Shown here piece after piece: positions 39,839 to 50,505 of a stretch of DNA of 64,000 nt. Numbering within the stretch: the first letter of the stretch is position 1; every line of letters begins with the position of its first letter. Location of the stretch: the NCBI GenBank assembly GCA_902712845.1, contig LR743504.1, positions 1,958,001-2,022,000 on the forward strand. The letters are read 5' to 3'. The stretch is from Methylobacterium bullatum (GTDB lineage Bacteria > Pseudomonadota > Alphaproteobacteria > Rhizobiales > Beijerinckiaceae). A program made the position numbers and the translations under genes. The notes beneath the pieces were generated by a model. It made no database searches. It was not told the DNA's origin and saw nothing but the letters and a program-made list of their open reading frames with translations.

Positions 39839-40876
39839 ATGGGTGCCCGCGAGATGCAGATCGAAACGCCCTACCTGATGTTCCTCGGCGACGTGCCCGA
39901 TACGTTGGCAGCCAAGACCGCCTACGGCATCGCCGACTGGCGCCCGGACTGGTGCGTCGGCCAGTTGCGCCTGCCCGGCTGCGCCGCCGATCTCGGCATC
40001 CCGGACCTCACCCTGGACGAGGCCGTGGCGAAGGGCTGCAGGACCATGGTCATCGGCGTCGCCAATGCCGGCGGCGTGCTTCCGAAGCATTGGGTCTCGG
40101 AGGTCGTGGCTGCCTTGAATGCGGGGCTCGACATCGCCAGCGGCCTTCACGTGCGCCTCGGTTCGCTGCCGGAGATCGCCGAGGCGGCCGAGAGGAACGG
40201 CCGGCAGCTCCATGACGTGCGCCACACCACCGAGACCTTCGACACCGGCAAGGGCATCCGGCGGCCGGGACGTCGGCTCCTCAGCGTCGGCACCGATTGC
40301 TCCGTGGGGAAGAAATACACCGTCCTCGCCCTGGAGCGTGGCATGCGCGAGCGCGGCCTCGACGCGGATTTCCGGGCCACCGGTCAGACCGGCGTGTTCA
40401 TCTCCGGGCGCGGCGTCGCCATCGATGCGGTGGTGGCCGACTTCATCTCCGGCGCCGTGGAATGGATCGCTCCCGCGGCGGATCCCGACCATTGGGACCT
40501 GATCGAGGGACAGGGCTCGCTCTATCACCCGTCCTTCGCCGGCGTCAGCCTCGGCCTGCTCCACGGTGCCCAGGCCGATGCCTTCGTGGTCTGCCACGAG
40601 CCGAGCCGCACCGCCATGCGCGGGGTCAAGCATCCGCTGCCCTCGATCCAGCAAGTGATCGACCTCACGATCCAGCTCGGCAGCCTCACCAATCCCGGCA
40701 TCTGCCCGGTGGGGATCGCCGTGAACACGCAGAAACTCGGGGAGGACGAGGCGCGCACCCTGCTCCAGGATCTGACCAAGGAGCACGGGTTGCCCGCCAC
40801 CGATCCGGTCCGCTTCGGCGTCGACGGGATCATCGACCGCCTGCTGGCGGAGTTCCCCGCCGGGAGCGCGGCATGA
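39839..40876 (+). CDS. dgcN: D-glutamate N-acetyltransferase DgcN (DUF1611)
   Basis: Protein of 345 residues (start could also be ATG 39854, giving MQIETPYLMF). N-terminal Rossmann-like domain with VIGVANAGGVLP; C-terminal P-loop-like domain with VGTDCSVGKKYTVLAL, FRATGQTGVFISG, DLIEGQGSLYHPSFAGVSLGLLHG-type stretch and CHEPSRT. This is the DUF1611 family now known as DgcN, which acetylates D-glutamate as the first step of D-glutamate catabolism. The stop overlaps the dgcA start (ATGA), and the two form the characteristic gene pair. Confidence 0.88.
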   Translation: MGAREMQIETPYLMFLGDVPDTLAAKTAYGIADWRPDWCVGQLRLPGCAADLGIPDLTLDEAVAKGCRTMVIGVANAGGVLPKHWVSEVVAALNAGLDIASGLHVRLGSLPEIAEAAERNGRQLHDVRHTTETFDTGKGIRRPGRRLLSVGTDCSVGKKYTVLALERGMRERGLDADFRATGQTGVFISGRGVAIDAVVADFISGAVEWIAPAADPDHWDLIEGQGSLYHPSFAGVSLGLLHGAQADAFVVCHEPSRTAMRGVKHPLPSIQQVIDLTIQLGSLTNPGICPVGIAVNTQKLGEDEARTLLQDLTKEHGLPATDPVRFGVDGIIDRLLAEFPAGSAA

Positions 40877-41862
40877 CCCGCCGCCTCACCGTCGCGGTGG
40901 AGCGCTTCCCCATCGCCGGGGCCTTCACCATCGCGCGGGGCAGCCGCACGGAAGCGGTGGTGGTGCTCGCCACCATCACGGACGATGCCGACGGCCGTCT
41001 GGGCCGGGGCGAATGCGTGCCCTATCCGCGCTACGGCGAATCCCCCGAGAGCGTCTGCGCCTTGATTTCCGAACAGGTAGACGCGATCGCGGCGGGCGCC
41101 ACCCGCACCGATCTGCTCACCCTGATGAAGGCGGGGGCCGCGCGCAACGCCGTCGATTGCGCCCTGCTCGATCTGGAGGCGAAGCAGCTCGGCCGCCCGG
41201 CCTGGGAGATCGCGGGCCTGAGCCCGCCGCAGGTCGCCACCACCGCCTACACGCTGAGCCTCGGCACGCCGGAGAGCATGGAGGAGGCCGCACGCGGCGC
41301 GGCGCACCGGCCCTTGCTCAAGGTCAAGCTCGGCGGCGAGGGTGATCCCGAGCGCATCGCCGCCGTGCGTCGCGGCGCGCCGGATTCGCGCCTGATCGTC
41401 GATGCCAACGAGGCGTGGCGCGCGGAGACCATCGAGGCGAATCTGGCCGCCTGCGTCGCCGCGGGCGTCGGCCTCATCGAGCAGCCGCTCCCGGCCGGCG
41501 AGGACGAGTTGCTCGCCCGCATCGCCCGGCCGATCCCGATCTGCGCCGACGAGAGCCTGCACGACCGCGCCGGCCTCGACGCGCTCTCCGACCGCTACGA
41601 CGCCATCAACATCAAGCTCGACAAGGCCGGCGGCCTCACCGAGGCGGTGATGCTGGCGCACGAGGCCAAGGCGAGGGGGCTGTCGCTGATGATCGGCTGC
41701 ATGGTGGGCACGTCGCTGGCCATGGCGCCCGCTATGCTGCTCGCCCACCACGCGGATTATGTCGATCTCGACGGGCCCCTGCTGCTGGCGCGGGACCGCG
41801 AGCCGGCCCTGCGCTTCGACGGCAGCCTGATCCATCCGCCGACGCCGGACCTGTGGGGATAG
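40873..41862 (+). CDS. dgcA: N-acetyl-D-glutamate racemase DgcA (enolase superfamily)
   Basis: Protein of 329 residues of the muconate-lactonizing subgroup. N-terminal capping domain, then barrel motifs: KxK as LLKVKLGG, metal ligands Asp in LIVDANEAW, Glu in LIEQPLP and Asp in CADESLHD, and the second catalytic Lys in NIKLDKAGG. Dipeptide epimerases share this architecture, but pairing with dgcN points to racemisation of N-acetyl-D-glutamate to the L form, which enters arginine/glutamate metabolism. Translationally coupled to dgcN. It could help recycle D-Glu from peptidoglycan. Confidence 0.88.
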   Translation: MTRRLTVAVERFPIAGAFTIARGSRTEAVVVLATITDDADGRLGRGECVPYPRYGESPESVCALISEQVDAIAAGATRTDLLTLMKAGAARNAVDCALLDLEAKQLGRPAWEIAGLSPPQVATTAYTLSLGTPESMEEAARGAAHRPLLKVKLGGEGDPERIAAVRRGAPDSRLIVDANEAWRAETIEANLAACVAAGVGLIEQPLPAGEDELLARIARPIPICADESLHDRAGLDALSDRYDAINIKLDKAGGLTEAVMLAHEAKARGLSLMIGCMVGTSLAMAPAMLLAHHADYVDLDGPLLLARDREPALRFDGSLIHPPTPDLWG

Positions 41863-42019
41863 GGCTGAGAGTTCCCGAGGCCCGGTTCGGGTTTCAAATT
41901 CCGGCGAACGACCCTGCAAAATGGTGCCGATCCCCGTCGCCGAGTTGACGGAATGGTGCAGGGACGGGCATGGCCCGATGCGTGCGACCCGGTTCGGCCG
42001 CAAGCGTGACAGGTCCATC

Positions 42020-42796
42020 ATGTTGAAGACCCGCATCATCCCCTGCCTCGACGTGAAGGACGGGCGCGTCGTCAAGGGCGTCCAGTTCCTGGAACTGCGC
42101 GATGCCGGCGATCCGGTGGAGGCGGCCAAGGCCTATGACGCCGCCGGCGCCGACGAACTCTGCTTCCTCGACATCACCGCGAGCCACGAGGCCCGCGGCA
42201 CCCTGCTCGATGTGGTGAGCCGCACGGCCGAGGCCTGCTTCATGCCGCTCACGGTTGGGGGCGGCGTGCGCACGGTGGAGGATATCCGCACCCTGCTCCT
42301 CGCCGGGGCCGACAAGGTCTCGATCAACACGGCGGCGGTGAACGACCCTTCCTTCGTGGAGCGCGGCGCCCTCAAGTTCGGCAGCCAGTGCATCGTCGTC
42401 GCCATCGACGCGAAGCGGACCTCAGCCCCGGGCGAGCCGGATGCCTGGCAGATCTTCACCCATGGCGGGCGCAAGCCCACCGGCCTCGACGCCATCGACT
42501 TCGCCCGGACCGTGGCGGCGCGCGGTGCCGGCGAACTCCTCGTCACCTCCATGGACCGGGACGGCATGCGCTCGGGCTACGACATCGCCCTGACGCGGGC
42601 GATCTCGGACGCGGTCTCGGTGCCGGTCATCGCCTCGGGTGGCGTCGGCGGCCTCGACGACCTCGTGGCAGGGGTGCGCGACGGCGGCGCCAGCGCGGTG
42701 CTGGCCGCCTCGATCTTCCATTTCGGCCAGCACACCGTCGCCGAGGCCAAGGCGCATATGGCGAAGGCTGGCCTGCGCATGCGGCTCGACCCGTGA
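42020..42796 (+). CDS. hisF: Imidazole glycerol phosphate synthase cyclase subunit HisF
   Basis: Protein of 258 residues, a TIM barrel with the two-fold HisA/HisF repeat. Catalytic Asp in [16 protein letters not shown] (near residue 11) and the second Asp in [14 protein letters not shown]; phosphate-binding [12 protein letters not shown] and [12 protein letters not shown]. It closes the imidazole ring in histidine synthesis using ammonia from HisH. The start ATG 42020 gives the standard N-terminus. hisE follows 101 bases later; hisH, hisA and hisB are not in the window. Confidence 0.97.
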   Translation: MLKTRIIPCLDVKDGRVVKGVQFLELRDAGDPVEAAKAYDAAGADELCFLDITASHEARGTLLDVVSRTAEACFMPLTVGGGVRTVEDIRTLLLAGADKVSINTAAVNDPSFVERGALKFGSQCIVVAIDAKRTSAPGEPDAWQIFTHGGRKPTGLDAIDFARTVAARGAGELLVTSMDRDGMRSGYDIALTRAISDAVSVPVIASGGVGGLDDLVAGVRDGGASAVLAASIFHFGQHTVAEAKAHMAKAGLRMRLDP

Positions 42797-42897
42797 CGGG
42801 TCGCCGCGCCGAGGCCCGGCCCTTGCTCAATCCCCTCCCGTGCCGCAGGCTTCTCGCCGTAGCGTGCATCGTCCGGCCTGCCGAGAGCTAGGATCGC

Positions 42898-43221
42898 ATG
42901 ACCGATTTCACCCTGAGCGACCTGGACGCCCTCATCGCCGACCGCGCCGCCGCGCCACCGGACCAGTCCTATACGGCCAAGCTCCTGGCCGGCGGTCCGG
43001 CCAAGCCCGCCAAGAAGCTCGGCGAGGAAGCGGTCGAGGCCGCCATCGCCGCCGTCCAGGGCGATCGTGACGGGCTCGTGAGCGAGGCGGCGGACGTGCT
43101 CTACCATCTCCTCGTGGTGCTGCGCGCCGGCGGCGTCGCCCTGCCGGAGGTGATGGCGGAACTCGAGCGCCGCACCGCCCAGAGCGGCATCGCCGAGAAA
43201 GCGGCCCGGAGGCACACGTGA
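42898..43221 (+). CDS. hisE: Phosphoribosyl-ATP pyrophosphatase HisE
   Basis: Protein of 107 residues, AGGA before the ATG. An all-alpha MazG-like fold with metal-binding residues in [14 protein letters not shown] (EExxE) and [14 protein letters not shown] (ExxD). It removes pyrophosphate from phosphoribosyl-ATP in the second step of histidine synthesis. The stop overlaps the coaA GTG (GTGA), so the two are coupled. Confidence 0.95.
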   Translation: MTDFTLSDLDALIADRAAAPPDQSYTAKLLAGGPAKPAKKLGEEAVEAAIAAVQGDRDGLVSEAADVLYHLLVVLRAGGVALPEVMAELERRTAQSGIAEKAARRHT

Positions 43222-44243
43222 CCGCCGAGCCGTCGCGCCCCATCGCCATCGTGTCCGAGCGGGATCCCGCTCTCGGCCAGGACCCGGTGACGGGGATCGG
43301 CCCCGAGCGCCTGTCGCCCTATCGCCTGTTTTCCCGTGAGGAATGGGCGCAGTTGCGTGCCGACACCCCGCTGACGCTGACGGGGGACGACGTCACCCGC
43401 CTGCAATCGCTCAACGATCCCATCTCCATCGAGGAAGTGGTGGCGATCTATCTTCCGCTGTCGCGCCTGCTCTCCCTCTACGTCGCGGCGACGCAGGGGC
43501 TGTTCAAGGCGACCCAGCGCTTCCTGCTGGCCGAGCGCGAGGCCAAGGTTCCCTACATCATCGGGGTGGCCGGCTCGGTGGCGGTGGGCAAATCCACCAC
43601 CGCCCGCGTCCTCAAGGCGCTGCTCGCCCGCTGGCCGAACACGCCGAAGGTCGACCTCATCACCACCGACGGGTTCCTGCTGCCCAATGCCGAGCTGAAG
43701 CGCATGGGCGCGATGGAGCGCAAGGGCTTTCCCGAGAGCTACGACACCGCCGCCCTCCTGCGCTTCCTCACCGACATCAAGGCCGGCAAGAAGCGCGTGG
43801 CGGCGCCGCTCTATTCCCACCTCGTCTACGACGTGGTGGCGGGCGAGGAGCGGGTGGTGGAATCCCCCGACATCCTCATCGTCGAGGGCCTCAACGTCCT
43901 CCAGCCGGCGCGCCTGCCGCGCGACGGCACCGCGATCCCCTTCGTTTCCGACTTTTTCGATTTCTCGATCTATCTCGACGGGCACGAGGACGACCTGCAC
44001 CGCTGGTACGTCAACCGCTTCCTGCGCCTGCGCCAGACCGCCTTCCGCGATCCGCTCTCGTACTTCCGGAAATACGCCGAGGTGACGGAAGCCGAGGCCC
44101 TCGAGATCGCCGACAACCTCTGGACCACGATCAACCTGCCGAACCTGCGCGACAACATCCTGCCGACGCGCCAGCGCGCGAGCCTGATCCTGGCCAAGGG
44201 CGCGAGCCACAGGATCGAGAGCGTGGCGCTGCGGCGGTTGTGA
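43218..44243 (+). CDS. coaA: Type I pantothenate kinase CoaA
   Basis: Protein of 341 residues with GTG start overlapping hisE; about 20 residues longer than E. coli CoaA at the N-terminus. Landmarks: [15 protein letters not shown], Walker [18 protein letters not shown] (about 115-131), [29 protein letters not shown], and IVEGLNVLQ. It phosphorylates pantothenate, the committed step to coenzyme A, and is usually feedback-inhibited by CoA. The hisE-coaA pairing is common in alphaproteobacteria. Confidence 0.96.
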   Translation: MTAEPSRPIAIVSERDPALGQDPVTGIGPERLSPYRLFSREEWAQLRADTPLTLTGDDVTRLQSLNDPISIEEVVAIYLPLSRLLSLYVAATQGLFKATQRFLLAEREAKVPYIIGVAGSVAVGKSTTARVLKALLARWPNTPKVDLITTDGFLLPNAELKRMGAMERKGFPESYDTAALLRFLTDIKAGKKRVAAPLYSHLVYDVVAGEERVVESPDILIVEGLNVLQPARLPRDGTAIPFVSDFFDFSIYLDGHEDDLHRWYVNRFLRLRQTAFRDPLSYFRKYAEVTEAEALEIADNLWTTINLPNLRDNILPTRQRASLILAKGASHRIESVALRRL

Positions 44244-44258
44244 GCCGGAGCGTATCCC

Positions 44259-44801
44259 TCACCCTAGCGGATACGCCGCCTCCACCATATAAGGCCCGCC
44301 GCCCCGCGATTCCCGCGCCGAGAACAGGGCCACCCGCGTCGCGGTGAAGTGCAGCGCGGGAAACAGGCCTCTCTCGGCGAGATACTCCGCCACGTCCGGC
44401 GCGCCGGTGTCGCGTTTGGCGAGACGGGCCAGCGTCACGTGGGGCGTGAACTTGCGTCGCTCCGGTTCGGCGCCGGCGGCTCGGGCGATGCGCTCGTGCT
44501 CCTCCTGCAGGTCGAGCAGGTCGGGGTCGGCTGTCACGCTGGCGATGATCGCGCGAGGCCTGTCTCCGCCGAACGCGTCCAGTCCGGACAGCGTTACGGC
44601 GAGAGGCGGGCGCGGGCGCGCTTCGACGAGGCCGGCATGGAACGCCTCGGCCACCTCATCGTCCACGTCGCCGAGGAAGCGCAGGGTGATGTGGAGGTCG
44701 CCACGCTCGATCCAGCGCGCGCCGCGCAGACCGCATTGATAGCGCGAAACGGCCTCGGCGATGTCGTCGGGGAGTTCGAGGGCGGTGAACAGGCGCGGCA
44801 T
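44259..44801 (-). CDS. thpR: RNA 2',3'-cyclic phosphodiesterase ThpR (2H family)
   Basis: Protein of 180 residues with the two HxTx motifs that define the 2H phosphoesterase fold: LHITLRFLG (about 47-55) and FTPHVTLARL (about 128-137). Formerly called 2'-5' RNA ligase LigT. It opens 2',3'-cyclic phosphates on RNA ends. It is transcribed with the esterase gene upstream (4-base gap) and converges with coaA. Confidence 0.93.
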   Translation of the reverse strand: MPRLFTALELPDDIAEAVSRYQCGLRGARWIERGDLHITLRFLGDVDDEVAEAFHAGLVEARPRPPLAVTLSGLDAFGGDRPRAIIASVTADPDLLDLQEEHERIARAAGAEPERRKFTPHVTLARLAKRDTGAPDVAEYLAERGLFPALHFTATRVALFSARESRGGGPYMVEAAYPLG

Positions 44802-44805
44802 CGCT

Positions 44806-45474
44806 CTACTTCTGTCCCGTGCCGAGCCGGTCGAGGAAGGTCTCCACCGTGGGCAGGATGCCGGCGACGATGGCCTCGACGCCCTTCACGTTGGGGTGGA
44901 GCCCGTCCTCCAGGTTGAAGCGCCGGTCGTTGAGGATGCCTTCCAGAAAGAACGGATAGAGGACGAGGCCGTGTTGCCGGGCGAGATCGGGATAGATCGC
45001 GTCGAACCGCGCCACGTAGTCCGGCCCGAGATTGGTCGAGGCCTTCATGCCGGCGAGTAGGACCGGAATGTTGCGGGCCTTGAGCCGGGAGACGATGGTG
45101 TCGAGGGCCTTTCTCGTCACGGCGGGGTCGGTGCCGCGCAGCATATCGTTGGCGCCGAGTTCGAGGATGACCCCGTCGGTCCCGTCGGGAACCGACCAGT
45201 CGAGCCGGTCGAGCCCCCCGGTGCTGGTGTCGCCGGAGACGCCCGCATTGGCGATCGACACGGCGCGGCCCCTGGCCTTCAGTTCACGCTCCAGCACGGA
45301 GGGGAAGGCGGCGGCCGAGGGCAGGCGGTACCCGGCGGTGAGGCTGTCGCCGAAGGCCACGAGGTTGAGGGGACGTGCGGCGGCGTGGCCGATGCCCGTG
45401 CCCAATGCGGCAAAGAGTGTCATCACCAGCGTCGCACGGCGGGAATGCTGGCGTGGTGGGGCGAGACGAACCAT
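44806..45474 (-). CDS. tesA: Exported GDSL esterase/arylesterase (TesA-like)
   Basis: Protein of 222 residues, ATG 45474 with GAGGTC upstream. Signal peptide (hydrophobic TLVMTLFAALGTGIGHAAA). SGNH hydrolase blocks: VAFGDSLTAGY (Ser nucleophile), NAGVSGDTSTGGL, LELGANDMLRG, and DGLHPNVKGVE (Asp/His). It acts in the periplasm on acyl-CoA, lysophospholipid or aryl esters. It is divergent from an ABC ATPase gene, the usual tesA-ybbA arrangement. Confidence 0.92.
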   Translation of the reverse strand: MVRLAPPRQHSRRATLVMTLFAALGTGIGHAAARPLNLVAFGDSLTAGYRLPSAAAFPSVLERELKARGRAVSIANAGVSGDTSTGGLDRLDWSVPDGTDGVILELGANDMLRGTDPAVTRKALDTIVSRLKARNIPVLLAGMKASTNLGPDYVARFDAIYPDLARQHGLVLYPFFLEGILNDRRFNLEDGLHPNVKGVEAIVAGILPTVETFLDRLGTGQK

Positions 45475-45573
45475 ATCGACCTCGTCGCGTGACGTATGAC
45501 ACAGACCCATTCCCGCACAGCCTCGACCTATGGTGTTCATGACGATGGTCCAACACAGATCGGTCCTGCCTTG

Positions 45574-46269
<696 letters not shown>

Positions 46270-46403
46270 CTCAGCAGCGTCACCCGCGCCGATCGCCCCT
46301 TCCCGCTGTGCGGATCGCGGGGTCCGCGTCTGTCCCCGAAGGCTGCTCTCGCGAACCATCACGCGTGGTCGTGAGGCGCGACGCTCTCCCTCTCCTGCCA
46401 GGA

Positions 46404-46437
46404 GAGGGGACCCGTGGTACCCGCGAGATGTGCGAAC
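46404..46437. repeat. Short interspersed repeat with GGTACC core, copy 2
   Basis: Near-identical to 266-300 (GAGGGGACCCGTGGTACC, then CGCGAGATGTG). It lies in the 231-base spacer between the ABC ATPase and permease genes, which holds nothing else I can identify. Confidence 0.5.
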
Positions 46438-46500
46438 GCGTCGTCTTTGCGGGGGAGGGCATTGGCGCGCACCCCCAAATCTCGCTTTAGGGCCTGACCC

Positions 46501-49077
46501 ATGCACGGCACCCTGCCACGGTCGGCTCCGCCCCCCCGCCCCAGCCGCGTCCCGCTGACCCTGCGCCTCGCCTTCCGCGAGCTGCGCGCCGGGCTCGCCG
46601 GTTTCGTCGTGTTCCTCGCTTGTATCGCGCTCGGCGTCGCGGCGATTGCCGGGGTGGCCTCGATCTCGCGCTCGCTCACGGATGGTCTCGGCCGGGAGGG
46701 CAAGCGCATCCTCGGCGGTGATCTCACCTACAGTCTGATCAATCGCGAGGCGACACCCGACGAGCGAGCGGCCCTCGACGCGCAGGGCAAGGTCTCGGAG
46801 GTGACGACCCTGCGGGCCATGGCTCTGGCCGGGGACAAGGGCGCGGCCCTGGTGGAACTCAAGGCGGTGGACGGCGCCTACCCCGCTGCCGGCGAGCTTG
46901 TCACCGACCCGGCCCTGCCCCTCGGCGATCTGCTGGCCGAGAAGGATGGGGTGTTCGGCGCCGTCGCCGATCCGGTCCTGTTGACGCGCCTCGACCTCAA
47001 GGTCGGCGACCGGATCGAGATCGCCGGAAAGCCGATCGCCATCCGGGCCACGCTGGTCTCCGAGCCGGACAAGATCGCCAATGGCATCGGCTTCGGTCCG
47101 CGCCTCCTCGTCTCCGCCGCGACGCTTCAGGCGACCGGGCTGATCCGGCCGGGCAGTCTCAACCGGTGGAGCTACCGCATCCAGGCGCCCGCCGCCGACG
47201 ACGCGGAACTGGAGCGGCGGATCGCGGCCGTCGCCAAGGCGGCGCCGGATGCCGGTTGGGAGATGCGCTCGCGGTCCAATGCCGATCCCCGTTTCGCCAA
47301 GAGCGTCGAGCGCTTCACCCAGTTCCTCACCCTGGTCGGGCTCACGGCGCTCATCGTCGGCGGGGTCGGAGTCGCCAATGCCGTCAATGCCTTCGTGGCG
47401 AGGAAGCGCGGGTCCATCGCCACCCTGAAGAGCGTCGGTGCGCCGGGGGGGCAGGTGGTTGCCATCTATCTCACGCAGGTGATGCTGGTGGCCGGGCTCG
47501 GCACTGTGATCGGACTCGCGATCGGGGCGGGCCTGCCCTTCCTCCTCGATGCCGTGTTTCACGACGCGCTTCCGCTGCCGTTGAACCCAACCCTGGCGCC
47601 GGCGGAGCTGTTGTTGGCTGCCGCCTACGGCCTGCTCACGGCGCTCGCCTTCGCCATCATTCCCCTGGGCCACGCCCATGACGTGCCGGTCTCCGGCCTG
47701 TTCCGGGACGTAGTGGATCCCGACACCCGCAAGACGCGGCTGCGCTACCGGCTGATCCTCGTCGCGGCGCTCGCCGCCCTGGTGGCGCTGGCGCTGACCA
47801 CGGCTTTCGACCGCAGGGTCGCGCTGATGTTCGTCGTGGCGGCCGGCCTTGCCTTCGGGCTTCTGCGTCTCGTCGCCCTCGGCCTCATGGCCGGGGCGCG
47901 GCGTCTGCCCCGGCCGCGCTCGGCGGCACCCCGCATGGCGCTGGCCAACCTCCACCGCCCCGGCGCGCTCACCCCCGCCATCGTCCTGTCGCTCGGCCTC
48001 GGGGTGACTCTGCTGGTGACGCTGAGCCTGATCGACGCCAATGTCCGGCGGACGCTGACGAGTTCGCTGCCGGCCCGTGCGCCGAACCTGTTTTTCCTCG
48101 ATATCCCGGCGGCGGAGGCGGACGGGTTCCATGCGGAGCTCGGCAAGCTCGCGCCCGGGGGCAAGATCGAGCGCGTGCCGATGATGCGCGGGCGCATCGT
48201 CGCCATCAACGGCACCCCCGCCGCCGCGATCAAGCCGCCGGAGGATGCCGCCTGGGTGCTCGATGGCGACCGCGGGATCACCTATGCCGAGGATCTCCCG
48301 GAGGGATCGAACCTCGTCGCCGGCGCGTGGTGGAATGCGGAGGAGGGGGCAAAACCACTGGTCTCCTTCGATGCGGAGCTCGGCCGCGCGCTGAATCTGG
48401 GCGTCGGCGGCACCGTCACCGTCAACGTCCTGGGCCGGAATCTGACGGCGAAAGTCGCGAATCTGCGCAAGGTCGAATGGCGCAACCTCGGCATCAATTT
48501 CGTCATGGTCTTTTCGCCCGGTACCTTCCGGGGCGCACCGCATTCGGACCTCGCCACCCTCACCCTGGCGGGCGGGCCGGATGCCGGGACAGAGGCCCTG
48601 ATCCTGCGTGACGTCGCCCGCGCCTTTCCGTCGGTGACCAGCGTGCGGGTGAAGGACGCCCTCGACACGGTCAACGACATCGTCGGCAAGCTGGTCCTGG
48701 CGATTCGCGCCGCCAGCGGCGTTGCCGTCGTGGCGAGCCTGTTCGTGCTCGCCGGCGCCATCGCGGCGGGGCACCGCGCCCGGCTGTACGATGCCGTCGT
48801 GCTGAAGGTTCTGGGCGCCACCCGCGGGCGCCTGCTCCTGGCCTACACGCTGGAATACGGCGCGCTCGGCATCGCCACCGCGCTGTTCGGGCTTCTCGCC
48901 GGTACGCTCGCGGGCTGGACCATCGTCACCCGCGTGATGAAGCTCGACTTCGCCCTGGACCTCTCCGGTGCCCTCCTCGCATCCACCCTCGCGGTGGTCT
49001 TCGCGATCGTCCTCGGATTGGCCGGGACGTGGCGCATTCTCGGTCAGAAGCCGGCTCCCTACCTGCGACAGTTCTGA
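46501..49077 (+). CDS. ybbP: FtsX-like ABC transporter permease (YbbP family)
   Basis: Large permease of 858 residues with about ten membrane segments. The first is at about 35-58 (GFVVFLACIALGVAAIAGVAS), followed by an extracytoplasmic MacB-like domain (LGGDLTYSLINREATPDE), a block of helices at about 275-470 (two FtsX core units joined by further helices), a second periplasmic domain, and a final FtsX unit (about 730-850). This duplicated FtsX layout with the YbbA ATPase and TesA neighbour fits the YbbAP-TesA complex proposed to extract and hydrolyse hydrophobic compounds. Confidence 0.92.
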   Translation: MHGTLPRSAPPPRPSRVPLTLRLAFRELRAGLAGFVVFLACIALGVAAIAGVASISRSLTDGLGREGKRILGGDLTYSLINREATPDERAALDAQGKVSEVTTLRAMALAGDKGAALVELKAVDGAYPAAGELVTDPALPLGDLLAEKDGVFGAVADPVLLTRLDLKVGDRIEIAGKPIAIRATLVSEPDKIANGIGFGPRLLVSAATLQATGLIRPGSLNRWSYRIQAPAADDAELERRIAAVAKAAPDAGWEMRSRSNADPRFAKSVERFTQFLTLVGLTALIVGGVGVANAVNAFVARKRGSIATLKSVGAPGGQVVAIYLTQVMLVAGLGTVIGLAIGAGLPFLLDAVFHDALPLPLNPTLAPAELLLAAAYGLLTALAFAIIPLGHAHDVPVSGLFRDVVDPDTRKTRLRYRLILVAALAALVALALTTAFDRRVALMFVVAAGLAFGLLRLVALGLMAGARRLPRPRSAAPRMALANLHRPGALTPAIVLSLGLGVTLLVTLSLIDANVRRTLTSSLPARAPNLFFLDIPAAEADGFHAELGKLAPGGKIERVPMMRGRIVAINGTPAAAIKPPEDAAWVLDGDRGITYAEDLPEGSNLVAGAWWNAEEGAKPLVSFDAELGRALNLGVGGTVTVNVLGRNLTAKVANLRKVEWRNLGINFVMVFSPGTFRGAPHSDLATLTLAGGPDAGTEALILRDVARAFPSVTSVRVKDALDTVNDIVGKLVLAIRAASGVAVVASLFVLAGAIAAGHRARLYDAVVLKVLGATRGRLLLAYTLEYGALGIATALFGLLAGTLAGWTIVTRVMKLDFALDLSGALLASTLAVVFAIVLGLAGTWRILGQKPAPYLRQF

Positions 49078-49378
49078 AGCCGGACAGTCGTCCGCCTCCC
49101 CATCGACGGAGAAAGACGACGCCGAAGTCATGGTTTATGACCTGTCACTATAGCTCTGGTTCGCCACGCGGATGATGAACGAGATTTAATCCGCCCTCAT
49201 CCAAATAAAGATCGAGGTCAGAAGCCGTGATTCCAGGGCCGCAAAGCTCGGCCGCCCCCTTGTGCGGAGCGGCATGACGGAACATATTTCGGCTCAAGGC
49301 GCGGTGACGTGCCAGAGGTCCTGTGCGTGAGCCTCGGTTCCAAATCACACGCTGAGAGAGCTTCCAAGGGAATCTCCC
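49078..49378. other. Gene-poor, AT-richer spacer
   Basis: 301 bases. A minus-strand frame at 49148-49348 (66 codons) ends ...GITASDLDLYLDEGG..., looks protein-like over about 25 residues and uses AT-rich codons. It has no strong ribosome site and may be a remnant of a degraded gene. The promoter of the downstream Bax-inhibitor gene should also lie here, but I cannot define it. Confidence 0.35.
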
Positions 49379-50146
49379 ATGGCATTCGATAACAGTCCCT
49401 TCCGCTACGGCGCCCAGCCCCAGGGCTATGCCGGCTCCCAGGTCGATGTCGACCAGGGGCTGCGCAGCTTCATGCTCGGCGTCTACAACAACATGATCGT
49501 CGGCCTCGGGATCTCCGGCCTCGTGGCCCTCGGCCTGAACATGGCCGCCACCGCTCAGACCGCCACGGGCAAGCTCGCGCTGACCCCGTTCGGCCAGATG
49601 CTCTACACCAGCCCGCTCAAGTGGGTCCTGATGCTGGCGCCCCTCGCGTTCATCTTCATCTTCACGATGCGCATGGACAAGATGTCCGCCTCCTCGGCAC
49701 GCCTGACCTTCTTCGCCTTCGCGGCGGTGATGGGCGCGTCGATGTCGACCCTGCTGCTCGTCTTCACCGGCGCCAGCGTGGTCCGGGTCTTCTTCATCAC
49801 GGCGGCCACGTTCGGCGGTCTCAGCCTCTACGGCTACACCACCAAGCGCAGCCTCTCGGGGATGGGCTCGTTCCTGATTATGGGCGTGATCGGCCTCTTC
49901 ATCGCCTCGATCGTGAACATCTTCCTGGCGTCCAGCGCGCTTCAGTTCGCCATCTCGGTGCTCGGCGTCCTGATCTTCGCGGGCCTCACCGCCTACGACA
50001 CGCAGAAGCTCAAGGAGATGTTCCTCTATAGCGGTGCCGATGCCGAGGGTGCTGCCAAGCTATCGGTGAACGGCGCTCTGACCCTTTACCTAGACTTCAT
50101 CAACATGTTCCAGTTCCTGCTTCAGCTCCTCGGCGATCGCCGCTAA
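49379..50146 (+). CDS. Bax inhibitor-1 family membrane protein (YccA/YbhL-like)
   Basis: Protein of 255 residues with seven hydrophobic segments, the BI-1/UPF0005 topology. Typical motifs: MLGVYNNMIVGLGISGLVAL, FVTAATFGG-like FFITAATFGGLSLYGYTTKRSL, and GLTAYDTQKLKEM with the conserved aspartates near the C-terminal end. Members form pH-dependent Ca2+ leak channels or modulate membrane proteases such as FtsH. AAGGGA precedes the ATG. It is monocistronic, ending in a clear terminator. Confidence 0.93.
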   Translation: MAFDNSPFRYGAQPQGYAGSQVDVDQGLRSFMLGVYNNMIVGLGISGLVALGLNMAATAQTATGKLALTPFGQMLYTSPLKWVLMLAPLAFIFIFTMRMDKMSASSARLTFFAFAAVMGASMSTLLLVFTGASVVRVFFITAATFGGLSLYGYTTKRSLSGMGSFLIMGVIGLFIASIVNIFLASSALQFAISVLGVLIFAGLTAYDTQKLKEMFLYSGADAEGAAKLSVNGALTLYLDFINMFQFLLQLLGDRR

Positions 50147-50170
50147 GCGAGCCATCGGAACGCGGATCGG

Positions 50171-50203
50171 AAGGCCTCGGCGGAAACGCCGGGGCCTTTT
50201 TTT
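50171..50203 (+). terminator. Rho-independent terminator of the Bax-inhibitor gene
   Basis: Stem AAGGCCTCGGCG with CGCCGGGGCCTT (one mismatch), loop GAAA, followed by a run of seven T. It lies 25 bases after the stop codon. Confidence 0.9.
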
Positions 50204-50238
50204 CGTTTCCGTCGCGGCGGACATGCGAGGATGTCGCG

Positions 50239-50496
50239 GTGGGTAAACCGGTAGTGCCGAAAATCGGGCGTGGCTCGGGGCAAGAGACGCCGCCCCCGAG
50301 CGACGTGCCGACCTACGCCATCGTCGGCGTGAGCGTCGCCGCCGCGATCGGCACCGGCGCATGGGCCGGCCTCGGCGCGGCCATCATCGCGGGCTTCGTC
50401 ACGCTGTTCCTGCTCGGCGCCCTGTATTCCATCGGCGCGCGGCGATGGGGTTGGCCTCCGATCCGTTGGGAAGCGGTCCCGTTCTTCATCCCGTGA
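50239..50496 (+). CDS. Small membrane protein
   Basis: Protein of 85 residues with GTG start and GAGGAT about 8 bases upstream. A hydrophilic N-terminus (about 1-24) precedes two adjacent hydrophobic stretches (YAIVGVSVAAAIGTGAWAG and LGAAIIAGFVTLFLLGALYS pattern, with only a short turn between), then an RRWGWPP tail. Probably an inner-membrane hairpin protein. No family recognised. It converges with the DUF2794 gene. Confidence 0.6.
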   Translation: MGKPVVPKIGRGSGQETPPPSDVPTYAIVGVSVAAAIGTGAWAGLGAAIIAGFVTLFLLGALYSIGARRWGWPPIRWEAVPFFIP

Positions 50497-50505
50497 CGGG
50501 GGCCA

